This document shows, piece by piece, positions 49,901 through 62,089 of a stretch of 64,000 nucleotides of DNA. The number at the start of each line of letters is the position of its first letter. The first letter of the stretch is position 1. This DNA is from Strigamia acuminata. Taxonomy: Eukaryota; Arthropoda; Chilopoda; Geophilomorpha; Linotaeniidae. Where the stretch lies: NCBI GenBank assembly GCA_949358305.1, contig OX442314.1:59033369-59097368 (forward strand), given 5' to 3'. Under the pieces are notes generated by a model, which searched no databases, was not told the DNA's origin, and saw nothing but the letters and a program-made list of their open reading frames with translations. The translations under genes were made by a program, and so were the position numbers.

Positions 49901-52900
49901 AAAATTTAGCATTTGAACAAATCCTCGATGTTTGTGTATCGCAAGCATACCAATTGGCTGACATCCTTCCGACGTGTTGCTGGGATTGTATGGCTCAAAG
50001 GTTGAGTAGTCACTGCATTTGCAAATAGCTTTATTTTCTTCCGGCTGTGCTACTGTGTCTTTCTCGCATTTCAGATTTTTGGTGACGTCGCACAAATCCC
50101 TGCATTCATCTATCAATCCACCACATATTAAACTGCAGATGTGCATGCAAAATCATTCCCCTTACCTTGACAATGAGTCCCGAAGTAATCTACGTCACAA
50201 GTGCAAACTGCTGCGCCGCTACTGTCGTTACACTTGCCTTTGGCGCCGCATGTGGTGGTTTGGCAGAGGCCTAGAGCAAAACAATCAAAGAGTGTGCACG
50301 TGCAACAAAATTTAGCATTTGAACAAATCCTCGATGTTTGTGTATCGCAAGCATACCAATTGGCTGACATCCTTCCGACGTGTTGCTGGGATTGTATGGC
50401 TCAAAGGTTGAGTAGTCACTGCATTTGCAAATAGCTTTATTTTCTTCCGGCTGTGCTACTGTGTCTTTCTCGCATTTCAGATTTTTGGTGACGTCGCACA
50501 AATCCCTGCATTCATCTATCAATCCACCACATATTAAACTGCAGATGTGCATGCAAAATCATTCCCCTTACCTTGACAATGAGTCCCGAAGTAATCTACG
50601 TCACAAGTGCAAACTGCTGCGCCGCTACTGTCGTTACACTTGCCTTTGGCGCCGCATGTGGTGGTTTGGCAGAGGCCTAGAGCAAAACAATCAAAGAGTG
50701 TGCACGTGCAACAAAATTTAGCATTTGAACAAATCCTCGATGTTTGTGTATCGCAAGCATACCAATTGGCTGACATCCTTCCGACGTGTTGCTGGGATTG
50801 TATGGCTCAAAGGTTGAGTAGTCACTGCATTTGCAAATAGCTTTATTTTCTTCCGGCTGTGCTACTGTGTCTTTCTCGCATTTCAGATTTTTGGTGACGT
50901 CGCACAAATCCCTGCATTCATCTATCAATCCACCACATATTAAACTGCAGATGTGCATGCAAAATCATTCCCCTTACCTTGACAATGAGTCCCGAAGTAA
51001 TCTACGTCACAAGTGCAAACTGCTGCGCCGCTACTGTCGTTACACTTGCCTTTGGCGCCGCATGTGGTGGTTTGGCAGAGGCCTAGAGCAAAGCAATCAA
51101 AGAGTGTGCACGTGCAACAAAATTTAGCATTTGAACAAATCCTCGATGTTTGTGTATCGCAAGCATACCAATTGGCTGACATCCTTCCGACGTGTTGCTG
51201 GGATTGTATGGCTCAAAGGTTGAGTAGTCACTGCATTTGCAAATAGCTTTATTTTCTTCCGGCTGTGCTACTGTGTCCTTCTCGCATTTCAGATTTTTGG
51301 TGACGTCGCACAAATCCCTGCATTCATCTATCAATCCACCACATATTAAACTGCAGATGTGCATGCAAAATCATTCCCCTTACCTTGACAATGAGTCCCG
51401 AAGTAATCTACGTCACAAGTGCAAACTGCTGCGCCGCTACTGTCGTTACACTTGCCTTTGGCGCCGCATGTGGTGGTTTGGCAGAGGCCTAGAGCAAAAC
51501 AATCAAAGAGTGTGCACGTGCAACAAAATTTAGCATTTGAACAAATCCTCGATGTTTGTGTATCGCAAGCATACCAATTGGCTGACATCCTTCCGACGTG
51601 TTGCTGGGATTGTATGGCTCAAAGGTTGAGTAGTCACTGCATTTGCAAATAGCTTTATTTTCTTCCGGCTGTGCTACTGTGTCTTTCTCGCATTTCAGAT
51701 TTTTGGTGACGTCGCACAAATCCCTGCATTCATCTATCAATCCACCACATATTAAACTGCAGATGTGCATGCAAAATCATTCCCCTTACCTTGACAATGA
51801 GTCCCGAAGTAATCTACGTCACAAGTGCAAACTGCTGCGCCGCTACTGTCGTTACACTTGCCTTTGGCGCCGCATGTGGTGGTTTGGCAGAGGCCTAGAG
51901 CAAAACAATCAAAGAGTGTGCACGTGCAACAAAATTTAGCATTTGAACAAATCCCCGATGTTTGTGTATCGCAAGCATACCAATTGGCTGACATCCTTCC
52001 GACGTGTTGCTGGGATTGTATGGCTCAAAGGTTGAGTAGTCACTGCATTTGCAAATAGCTTTATTTTCTTCCGGCTGTGCTACTGTGTCTTTCTCGCATT
52101 TCAGATTTTTGGTGACGTCGCACAAATCCCTGCATTCATCTATCAATCCACCACATATTAAACTGCAGATGTGCATGCAAAATCATTCCCTTTACCTTGA
52201 CAATGAGTCCCGAAGTAATCTACGTCACAAGTGCAAACTGCTGCGCCGCTACTGTCGTTACACTTGCCTTTGGCGCCGCATGTGGTGGTTTGGCAGAGGC
52301 CTAGAGCAAAACAATCAAAGAGTGTGCACGTGCAACAAAATTTAGCATTTGAACAAATCCTCGATGTTTGTGTATCGCAAGCATACCAATTGGCTGACAT
52401 CCTTCCGACGTGTTGCTGGGATTGTATGGCTCAAAGGTTGAGTAGTCACTGCATTTGCAAATAGCTTTATTTTCTTCCGGCTGTGCTACTGTGTCTTTCT
52501 CGCATTTCAGATTTTTGGTGACGTCGCACAAATCCCTGCATTCATCTATCAATCCACCACATATTAAACTGCAGATGTGCATGCAAAATCATTCCCCTTA
52601 CCTTGACAATGAGTCCCGAAGTAATCTACGTCACAAGTGCAAACTGCTGCGCCGCTACTGTCGTTACACTTGCCTTTGGCGCCGCATGTGGTGGTTTGGC
52701 AGAGGCCTAGAGCAAAACAATCAAAGAGTGTGCACGTGCAACAAAATTTAGCATTTGAACAAATCCTCGATGTTTGTGTATCGCAAGCATACCAATTGGC
52801 TGACATCCTTCCGACGTGTTGCTGGGATTGTATGGCTCAAAGGTTGAGTAGTCACTGCATTTGCAAATAGCTTTATTTTCTTCCGGCTGTGCTACTGTGT

Positions 52901-55900
52901 CTTTCTCGCATTTCAGATTTTTGGTGACGTCGCACAAATCCCTGCATTCATCTATCAATCCACCACATATTAAACTGCAGATGTGCATGCAAAATCATTC
53001 CCCTTACCTTGACAATGAGTCCCGAAGTAATCTACGTCACAAGTGCAAACTGCTGCGCCGCTACTGTCGTTACACTTGCCTTTGGCGCCGCATGTGGTGG
53101 TTTGGCAGAGGCCTAGAGCAAAACAATCAAAGAGTGTGCACGTGCAACAAAATTTAGCATTTGAACAAATCCTCGATGTTTGTGTATCGCAAGCATACCA
53201 ATTGGCTGACATCCTTCCGACGTGTTGCTGGGATTGTATGGCTCAAAGGTTGAGTAGTCACTGCATTTGCAAATAGCTTTATTTTCTTCCGGCTGTGCTA
53301 CTGTGTCTTTCTCGCATTTCAGATTTTTGGTGACGTCGCACAAATCCCTGCATTCATCTATCAATCCACCACATATTAAACTGCAGATGTGCATGCAAAA
53401 TCATTCCCCTTACCTTGACAATGAGTCCCGAAGTAATCTACGTCACAAGTGCAAACTGCTGCGCCGCTACTGTCGTTACACTTGCCTTTGGCGCCGCATG
53501 TGGTGGTTTGGCAGAGGCCTAGAGCAAAACAATCAAAGAGTGTGCACGTGCAACAAAATTTAGCATTTGAACAAATCCTCGATGTTTGTGTATCGCAAGC
53601 ATACCAATTGGCTGACATCCTTCCGACGTGTTGCTGGGATTGTATGGCTCAAAGGTTGAGTAGTCACTGCATTTGCAAATAGCTTTATTTTCTTCCGGCT
53701 GTGCTACTGTGTCTTTCTCGCATTTCAGATTTTTGGTGACGTCGCACAAATCCCTGCATTCATCTATCAATCCACCACATATTAAACTGCAGATGTGCAT
53801 GCAAAATCATTCCCCTTACCTTGACAATGAGTCCCGAAGTAATCTACGTCACAAGTGCAAACTGCTGCGCCGCTACTGTCGTTACACTTGCCTTTGGCGC
53901 CGCATGTGGTGGTTTGGCAGAGGCCTAGAGCAAAACAATCAAAGAGTGTGCACGTGCAACAAAATTTAGCATTTGAACAAATCCTCGATGTTTGTGTATC
54001 GCAAGCATACCAATTGGCTGACATCCTTCCGACGTGTTGCTGGGATTGTATGGCTCAAAGGTTGAGTAGTCACTGCATTTGCAAATAGCTTTATTTTCTT
54101 CCGGCTGTGCTACTGTGTCTTTCTCGCATTTCAGATTTTTGGTGACGTCGCACAAATCCCTGCATTCATCTATCAATCCACCACATATTAAACTGCAGAT
54201 GTGCATGCAAAATCATTCCCCTTACCTTGACAATGAGTCCCGAAGTAATCTACGTCACAAGTGCAAACTGCTGCGCCGCTACTGTCGTTACACTTGCCTT
54301 TGGCGCCGCATGTGGTGGTTTGGCAGAGGCCTAGAGCAAAACAATCAAAGAGTGTGCACGTGCAACAAAATTTAGCATTTGAACAAATCCTCGATGTTTG
54401 TGTATCGCAAGCATACCAATTGGCTGACATCCTTCCGACGTGTTGCTGGGATTGTATGGCTCAAAGGTTGAGTAGTCACTGCATTTGCAAATAGCTTTAT
54501 TTTCTTCCGGCTGTGCTACTGTGTCTTTCTCGCATTTCAGATTTTTGGTGACGTCGCACAAATCCCTGCATTCATCTATCAATCCACCACATATTAAACT
54601 GCAGATGTGCATGCAAAATCATTCCCCTTACCTTGACAATGAGTCCCGAAGTAATCTACGTCACAAGTGCAAACTGCTGCGCCGCTACTGTCGTTACACT
54701 TGCCTTTGGCGCCGCATGTGGTGGTTTGGCAGAGGCCTAGAGCAAAACAATCAAAGAGTGTGCACGTGCAACAAAATTTAGCATTTGAACAAATCCTCGA
54801 TGTTTGTGTATCGCAAGCATACCAATTGGCTGACATCCTTCCGACGTGTTGCTGGGATTGTATGGCTCAAAGGTTGAGTAGTCACTGCATTTGCAAATAG
54901 CTTTATTTTCTTCCGGCTGTGCTACTGTGTCTTTCTCGCATTTCAGATTTTTGGTGACGTCGCACAAATCCCTGCATTCATCTATCAATCCACCACATAT
55001 TAAACTGCAGATGTGCATGCAAAATCATTCCCCTTACCTTGACAATGAGTCCCGAAGTAATCTACGTCACAAGTGCAAACTGCTGCGCCGCTACTGTCGT
55101 TACACTTGCCTTTGGCGCCGCATGTGGTGGTTTGGCAGAGGCCTAGAGCAAAACAATCAAAGAGTGTGCACGTGCAACAAAATTTAGCATTTGAACAAAT
55201 CCTCGATGTTTGTGTATCGCAAGCATACCAATTGGCTGACATCCTTCCGACGTGTTGCTGGGATTGTATGGCTCAAAGGTTGAGTAGTCACTGCATTTGC
55301 AAATAGCTTTATTTTCTTCCGGCTGTGCTACTGTGTCTTTTTCGCATTTCAGATTTTTGGTGACGTCGCACAAATCCCTGCATTCATCTATCAATCCACC
55401 ACATATTAAACTGCAGATGTGCATGCAAAATCATTCCCCTTACCTTGACAATGAGTCCCGAAGTAATCTACGTCACAAGTGCAAACTGCTGCGCCGCTAC
55501 TGTCGTTACACTTGCCTTTGGCGCCGCATGTGGTGGTTTGGCAGAGGCCTAGAGCAAAACAATCAAAGAGTGTGCACGTGCAACAAAATTTAGCATTTGA
55601 ACAAATCCTCGATGTTTGTGTATCGCAAGCATACCAATTGGCTGACATCCTTCCGACGTGTTGCTGGGATTGTATGGCTCAAAGGTTGAGTAGTCACTGC
55701 ATTTGCAAATAGCTTTATTTTCTTCCGGCTGTGCTACTGTGTCTTTCTCGCATTTCAGATTTTTGGTGACGTCGCACAAATCCCTGCATTCATCTATCAA
55801 TCCACCACATATTAAACTGCAGATGTGCATGCAAAATCATTCCCCTTACCTTGACAATGAGTCCCGAAGTAATCTACGTCACAAGTGCAAACTGCTGCGC

Positions 55901-58900
55901 CGCTACTGTCGTTACACTTGCCTTTGGCGCCGCATGTGGTGGTTTGGCAGAGGCCTAGAGCAAAACAATCAAAGAGTGTGCACGTGCAACAAAATTTAGC
56001 ATTTGAACAAATCCTCGATGTTTGTGTATCGCAAGCATACCAATTGGCTGACATCCTTCCGACGTGTTGCTGGGATTGTATGGCTCAAAGGTTGAGTAGT
56101 CACTGCATTTGCAAATAGCTTTATTTTCTTCCGGCTGTGCTACTGTGTCTTTCTCGCATTTCAGATTTTTGGTGACGTCGCACAAATCCCTGCATTCATC
56201 TATCAATCCACCACATATTAAACTGCAGATGTGCATGCAAAATCATTCCCCTTACCTTGACAATGAGTCCCGAAGTAATCTACGTCACAAGTGCAAACTG
56301 CTGCGCCGCTACTGTCGTTACACTTGCCTTTGGCGCCGCATGTGGTGGTTTGGCAGAGGCCTAGAGCAAAACAATCAAAGAGTGTGCACGTGCAACAAAA
56401 TTTAGCATTTGAACAAATCCTCGATGTTTGTGTATCGCAAGCATACCAATTGGCTGACATCCTTCCGACGTGTTGCTGGGATTGTATGGCTCAAAGGTTG
56501 AGTAGTCACTGCATTTGCAAATAGCTTTATTTTCTTCCGGCTGTGCTACTGTGTCTTTTTCGCATTTCAGATTTTTGGTGACGTCGCACAAATCCCTGCA
56601 TTCATCTATCAATCCACCACATATTAAACTGCAGATGTGCATGCAAAATCATTCCCCTTACCTTGACAATGAGTCCCGAAGTAATCTACGTCACAAGTGC
56701 AAACTGCTGCGCCGCTACTGTCGTTACACTTGCCTTTGGCGCCGCATGTGGTGGTTTGGCAGAGGCCTAGAGCAAAACAATCAAAGAGTGTGCACGTGCA
56801 ACAAAATTTAGCATTTGAACAAATCCTCGATGTTTGTGTATCGCAAGCATACCAATTGGCTGACATCCTTCCGACGTGTTGCTGGGATTGTATGGCTCAA
56901 AGGTTGAGTAGTCACTGCATTTGCAAATAGCTTTATTTTCTTCCGGCTGTGCTACTGTGTCTTTCTCGCATTTCAGATTTTTGGTGACGTCGCACAAATC
57001 CCTGCATTCATCTATCAATCCACCACATATTAAACTGCAGATGTGCATGCAAAATCATTCCCCTTACCTTGACAATGAGTCCCGAAGTAATCTACGTCAC
57101 AAGTGCAAACTGCTGCGCCGCTACTGTCGTTACACTTGCCTTTGGCGCCGCATGTGGTGGTTTGGCAGAGGCCTAGAGCAAAACAATCAAAGAGTGTGCA
57201 CGTGCAACAAAATTTAGCATTTGAACAAATCCTCGATGTTTGTGTATCGCAAGCATACCAATTGGCTGACATCCTTCCGACGTGTTGCTGGGATTGTATG
57301 GCTCAAAGGTTGAGTAGTCACTGCATTTGCAAATAGCTTTATTTTCTTCCGGCTGTGCTACTGTGTCTTTCTCGCATTTCAGATTTTTGGTGACGTCGCA
57401 CAAATCCCTGCATTCATCTATCAATCCACCACATATTAAACTGCAGATGTGCATGCAAAATCATTCCCCTTACCTTGACAATGAGTCCCGAAGTAATCTA
57501 CGTCACAAGTGCAAACTGCTGCGCCGCTACTGTCGTTACACTTGCCTTTGGCGCCGCATGTGGTGGTTTGGCAGAGGCCTAGAGCAAAACAATCAAAGAG
57601 TGTGCACGTGCAACAAAATTTAGCATTTGAACAAATCCTCGATGTTTGTGTATCGCAAGCATACCAATTGGCTGACATCCTTCCGACGTGTTGCTGGGAT
57701 TGTATGGCTCAAAGGTTGAGTAGTCACTGCATTTGCAAATAGCTTTATTTTCTTCCGGCTGTGCTACTGTGTCTTTCTCGCATTTCAGATTTTTGGTGAC
57801 GTCGCACAAATCCCTGCATTCATCTATCAATCCACCACATATTAAACTGCAGATGTGCATGCAAAATCATTCCCCTTACCTTGACAATGAGTCCCGAAGT
57901 AATCTACGTCACAAGTGCAAACTGCTGCGCCGCTACTGTCGTTACACTTGCCTTTGGCGCCGCATGTGGTGGTTTGGCAGAGGCCTAGAGCAAAACAATC
58001 AAAGAGTGTGCACGTGCAACAAAATTTAGCATTTGAACAAATCCTCGATGTTTGTGTATCGCAAGCATACCAATTGGCTGACATCCTTCCGACGTGTTGC
58101 TGGGATTGTATGGCTCAAAGGTTGAGTAGTCACTGCATTTGCAAATAGCTTTATTTTCTTCCGGCTGTGCTACTGTGTCTTTTTCGCATTTCAGATTTTT
58201 GGTGACGTCGCACAAATCCCTGCATTCATCTATCAATCCACCACATATTAAACTGCAGATGTGCATGCAAAATCATTCCCCTTACCTTGACAATGAGTCC
58301 CGAAGTAATCTACGTCACAAGTGCAAACTGCTGCGCCGCTACTGTCGTTACACTTGCCTTTGGCGCCGCATGTGGTGGTTTGGCAGAGGCCTAGAGCAAA
58401 ACAATCAAAGAGTGTGCACGTGCAACAAAATTTAGCATTTGAACAAATCCTCGATGTTTGTGTATCGCAAGCATACCAATTGGCTGACATCCTTCCGACG
58501 TGTTGCTGGGATTGTATGGCTCAAAGGTTGAGTAGTCACTGCATTTGCAAATAGCTTTATTTTCTTCCGGCTGTGCTACTGTGTCTTTCTCGCATTTCAG
58601 ATTTTTGGTGACGTCGCACAAATCCCTGCATTCATCTATCAATCCACCACATATTAAACTGCAGATGTGCATGCAAAATCATTCCCCTTACCTTGACAAT
58701 GAGTCCCGAAGTAATCTACGTCACAAGTGCAAACTGCTGCGCCGCTACTGTCGTTACACTTGCCTTTGGCGCCGCATGTGGTGGTTTGGCAGAGGCCTAG
58801 AGCAAAACAATCAAAGAGTGTGCACGTGCAACAAAATTTAGCATTTGAACAAATCCTCGATGTTTGTGTATCGCAAGCATACCAATTGGCTGACATCCTT

Positions 58901-61900
58901 CCGACGTGTTGCTGGGATTGTATGGCTCAAAGGTTGAGTAGTCACTGCATTTGCAAATAGCTTTATTTTCTTCCGGCTGTGCTACTGTGTCTTTCTCGCA
59001 TTTCAGATTTTTGGTGACGTCGCACAAATCCCTGCATTCATCTATCAATCCACCACATATTAAACTGCAGATGTGCATGCAAAATCATTCCCCTTACCTT
59101 GACAATGAGTCCCGAAGTAATCTACGTCACAAGTGCAAACTGCTGCGCCGCTACTGTCGTTACACTTGCCTTTGGCGCCGCATGTGGTGGTTTGGCAGAG
59201 GCCTAGAGCAAAACAATCAAAGAGTGTGCACGTGCAACAAAATTTAGCATTTGAACAAATCCTCGATGTTTGTGTATCGCAAGCATACCAATTGGCTGAC
59301 ATCCTTCCGACGTGTTGCTGGGATTGTATGGCTCAAAGGTTGAGTAGTCACTGCATTTGCAAATAGCTTTATTTTCTTCCGGCTGTGCTACTGTGTCTTT
59401 CTCGCATTTCAGATTTTTGGTGACGTCGCACAAATCCCTGCATTCATCTATCAATCCACCACATATTAAACTGCAGATGTGCATGCAAAATCATTCCCCT
59501 TACCTTGACAATGAGTCCCGAAGTAATCTACGTCACAAGTGCAAACTGCTGCGCCGCTACTGTCGTTACACTTGCCTTTGGCGCCGCATGTGGTGGTTTG
59601 GCAGAGGCCTAGAGCAAAACAATCAAAGAGTGTGCACGTGCAACAAAATTTAGCATTTGAACAAATCCTCGATGTTTGTGTATCGCAAGCATACCAATTG
59701 GCTGACATCCTTCCGACGTGTTGCTGGGATTGTATGGCTCAAAGGTTGAGTAGTCACTGCATTTGCAAATAGCTTTATTTTCTTCCGGCTGTGCTACTGT
59801 GTCTTTCTCGCATTTCAGATTTTTGGTGACGTCGCACAAATCCCTGCATTCATCTATCAATCCACCACATATTAAACTGCAGATGTGCATGCAAAATCAT
59901 TCCCCTTACCTTGACAATGAGTCCCGAAGTAATCTACGTCACAAGTGCAAACTGCTGCGCCGCTACTGTCGTTACACTTGCCTTTGGCGCCGCATGTGGT
60001 GGTTTGGCAGAGGCCTAGAGCAAAACAATCAAAGAGTGTGCACGTGCAACAAAATTTAGCATTTGAACAAATCCTCGATGTTTGTGTATCGCAAGCATAC
60101 CAATTGGCTGACATCCTTCCGACGTGTTGCTGGGATTGTATGGCTCAAAGGTTGAGTAGTCACTGCATTTGCAAATAGCTTTATTTTCTTCCGGCTGTGC
60201 TACTGTGTCTTTCTCGCATTTCAGATTTTTGGTGACGTCGCACAAATCCCTGCATTCATCTATCAATCCACCACATATTAAACTGCAGATGTGCATGCAA
60301 AATCATTCCCCTTACCTTGACAATGAGTCCCGAAGTAATCTACGTCACAAGTGCAAACTGCTGCGCCGCTACTGTCGTTACACTTGCCTTTGGCGCCGCA
60401 TGTGGTGGTTTGGCAGAGGCCTAGAGCAAAACAATCAAAGAGTGTGCACGTGCAACAAAATTTAGCATTTGAACAAATCCTCGATGTTTGTGTATCGCAA
60501 GCATACCAATTGGCTGACATCCTTCCGACGTGTTGCTGGGATTGTATGGCTCAAAGGTTGAGTAGTCACTGCATTTGCAAATAGCTTTATTTTCTTCCGG
60601 CTGTGCTACTGTGTCTTTCTCGCATTTCAGATTTTTGGTGACGTCGCACAAATCCCTGCATTCATCTATCAATCCACCACATATTAAACTGCAGATGTGC
60701 ATGCAAAATCATTCCCCTTACCTTGACAATGAGTCCCGAAGTAATCTACGTCACAAGTGCAAACTGCTGCGCCGCTACTGTCGTTACACTTGCCTTTGGC
60801 GCCGCATGTGGTGGTTTGGCAGAGGCCTAGAGCAAAACAATCAAAGAGTGTGCACGTGCAACAAAATTTAGCATTTGAACAAATCCTCGATGTTTGTGTA
60901 TCGCAAGCATACCAATTGGCTGACATCCTTCCGACGTGTTGCTGGGATTGTATGGCTCAAAGGTTGAGTAGTCACTGCATTTGCAAATAGCTTTATTTTC
61001 TTCCGGCTGTGCTACTGTGTCTTTCTCGCATTTCAGATTTTTGGTGACGTCGCACAAATCCCTGCATTCATCTATCAATCCACCACATATTAAACTGCAG
61101 ATGTGCATGCAAAATCATTCCCCTTACCTTGACAATGAGTCCCGAAGTAATCTACGTCACAAGTGCAAACTGCTGCGCCGCTACTGTCGTTACACTTGCC
61201 TTTGGCGCCGCATGTGGTGGTTTGGCAGAGGCCTAGAGCAAAACAATCAAAGAGTGTGCACGTGCAACAAAATTTAGCATTTGAACAAATCCTCGATGTT
61301 TGTGTATCGCAAGCATACCAATTGGCTGACATCCTTCCGACGTGTTGCTGGGATTGTATGGCTCAAAGGTTGAGTAGTCACTGCATTTGCAAATAGCTTT
61401 ATTTTCTTCCGGCTGTGCTACTGTGTCTTTCTCGCATTTCAGATTTTTGGTGACGTCGCACAAATCCCTGCATTCATCTATCAATCCACCACATATTAAA
61501 CTGCAGATGTGCATGCAAAATCATTCCCCTTACCTTGACAATGAGTCCCGAAGTAATCTACGTCACAAGTGCAAACTGCTGCGCCGCTACTGTCGTTACA
61601 CTTGCCTTTGGCGCCGCATGTGGTGGTTTGGCAGAGGCCTAGAGCAAAACAATCAAAGAGTGTGCACGTGCAACAAAATTTAGCATTTGAACAAATCCTC
61701 GATGTTTGTGTATCGCAAGCATACCAATTGGCTGACATCCTTCCGACGTGTTGCTGGGATTGTATGGCTCAAAGGTTGAGTAGTCACTGCATTTGCAAAT
61801 AGCTTTATTTTCTTCCGGCTGTGCTACTGTGTCTTTCTCGCATTTCAGATTTTTGGTGACGTCGCACAAATCCCTGCATTCATCTATCAATCCACCACAT

Positions 61901-62044
61901 ATTAAACTGCAGATGTGCATGCAAAATCATTCCCTTTACCTTGACAATGTATTCCGAAGTAATCTACTTCACAAGTGCAAACAGCTGCGCTGCTACTGTT
62001 GGAAAACTTGCCATTGGCGCCGCATGTGATAATTTGGCAGAGGC
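19966..62044 (-). CDS. Giant EGF-repeat / SEA single-pass membrane protein, 3' part (5' end missing)
   Basis: Transcription runs from right to left. The array (62044-25810) has 90 'B' exons of 105 nt alternating with 89 'A' exons, normally 159 nt (three subfamily II copies are 156 nt and one copy is 158 nt). Every exon starts and ends in phase 1. Low-end B coordinates run from 25810 to 61940 in steps of about 406; each A exon starts 191 bp above the preceding B. An A-B pair encodes 88 residues with two six-cysteine EGF-like domains. The array adds about 7,870 residues, followed by 665 C-terminal residues, so at least about 8,530 residues and about 191 EGF domains are encoded here. No initiator or signal peptide is present: B90 starts in phase 1, so an upstream exon must lie beyond the window or has been lost. 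Inferred product: a giant cell-surface or matrix-linked adhesion protein. One A exon (44674-44831) has a 1-bp deletion. I do not recognise a named orthologue. Confidence 0.88.
20916..21649. mobile_element. PIF/Harbinger-like MITE in the EGF-gene intron (outer element)
   Basis: Terminal repeats CACCATGTTCACAC and GTGTGAACATGGTA are flanked by TAA on both sides (20913-20915 and 21650-21652). Several internal GTTCACACCAA-type motifs are present. A second element has inserted into its left end (20930-21352). No coding capacity. It lies within the 1-kb intron between the SEA-end exon and the next EGF exon. Confidence 0.65.
20930..21352. mobile_element. hAT-like MITE inserted in the outer MITE
   Basis: Ends CTAGGACGATC and GATCGTTCTA are inverted, and the complementarity continues for about 25 bp (CTACAGGACTTCAC). 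An 8-bp duplication GTTCACAC flanks it (20922-20929 and 21353-21360), which is the hAT target size. The interior contains ATGGCGGACAA-type inverted segments. Non-coding. Confidence 0.7.
24993..25809 (-). other. Intron between the array and the C-terminal EGF exons
   Basis: This 0.8-kb intron has good GT-AG borders. It contains TGTTTACATGGACAGAATA near 25288 and TCATGTAAACAGGGATGAC near 25336, an imperfect inverted pair suggesting an old element. No exon was identified in it. Confidence 0.5.
25810..26159 (-). repeat. Array terminal unit (A1 and B1), most divergent
   Basis: A1 (26159-26001) and B1 (25914-25810) have standard lengths but differ from the neighbouring units. A1 ends CQKPA instead of CQRI. 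B1 reads CGRKGTC between cysteines 2 and 3, giving the O-fucose acceptor pattern C-X4-(S/T)-C that other B exons lack. Divergence at the array end is expected when homogenising exchange acts mainly in the interior. Confidence 0.85.
26216..34448 (-). repeat. EGF array subfamily I, 21 units of 406-408 bp
   Basis: The A exon reads ECNTLCDVSKNLKCVKDTQA and later PTNPSNNKEGCQRI; the B exon reads CGANGKCDHSSGAAVCTCDA then DYFGETC. Introns are conserved along with exons. Two-base expansions of a (TG)n run in one intron give four 408-bp units. In a few units the last B base is A instead of G (donor still GTAAGG), changing the junction residue from Glu to Lys. All exons remain open. Confidence 0.95.
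34530..35657 (-). repeat. EGF array subfamily II, three units of 403 bp
   Basis: A exons are 156 nt (one codon shorter) and read PTFELINPSIKTEGCQLI; B exons read CGNGKCS(D/N)S type sequences with YFGIHC near the end. These units lie between the two large homogeneous blocks and share features of each, so they may be older intermediates. Confidence 0.9.
35749..61900 (-). repeat. EGF array subfamily III, about 65 units of 406 bp
   Basis: The A exon reads ECRDLCDVTKNLKCEKDTVA and ends PYNPSNTSEGCQPI; the B exon reads CGANGKC or CGAKGKCNDSSGAAVCTC and DYFGTHC. Each unit carries two N-glycosylation sequons (NTS and NDS). From about 49 to 61.9 kb units differ by only a few bases, introns included, and nearly all carry the Lys (CGAKGKC) form. 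One 404-bp unit (about 38801-39204) lacks two intronic bases. One 405-bp unit has a frameshift in its A exon. Confidence 0.95.
44674..44831 (-). pseudogene. Single A exon with 1-bp deletion
   Basis: This A exon is 158 nt: the plus strand reads CCAATGGCTG where all others read CCAATTGGCTG, just inside the splice donor. Inclusion would shift the frame after CQP and truncate the giant protein. Because neighbouring exons are all phase 1-1, skipping this exon would restore the frame. It could also be an assembly error in a near-identical repeat. Confidence 0.7.
61940..62044 (-). other. B90, the 5'-most array exon in view, with a lost cysteine
   Basis: The exon has the usual 105-nt length and splice sites, but reads CGANGKFSNSSS, so the third EGF cysteine is Phe. 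Upstream similarity to the array ends about 45 bases past the acceptor, and no A exon follows. This is the true left edge of the array on the transcript. Confidence 0.8.
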
Positions 62045-62089
62045 CTAGAGCAAAACAATCAAAGAGTGTGCACTTGCAACAAAATTTAT

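Noticed and set aside
26251-62029. Plus-strand open frames of 69-98 codons repeated along the array
   Set aside because: They are antisense shadows of the EGF exons; the minus strand gives six-cysteine domains with matching splice sites and phase, the plus strand gives no known domain.
26001-62044. Interpretation of the 406-bp array as a non-coding satellite or CRISPR-like array
   Set aside because: The exons stay open and splice sites are kept in nearly all units, which a non-coding satellite would not do; unit size and eukaryotic context exclude CRISPR.
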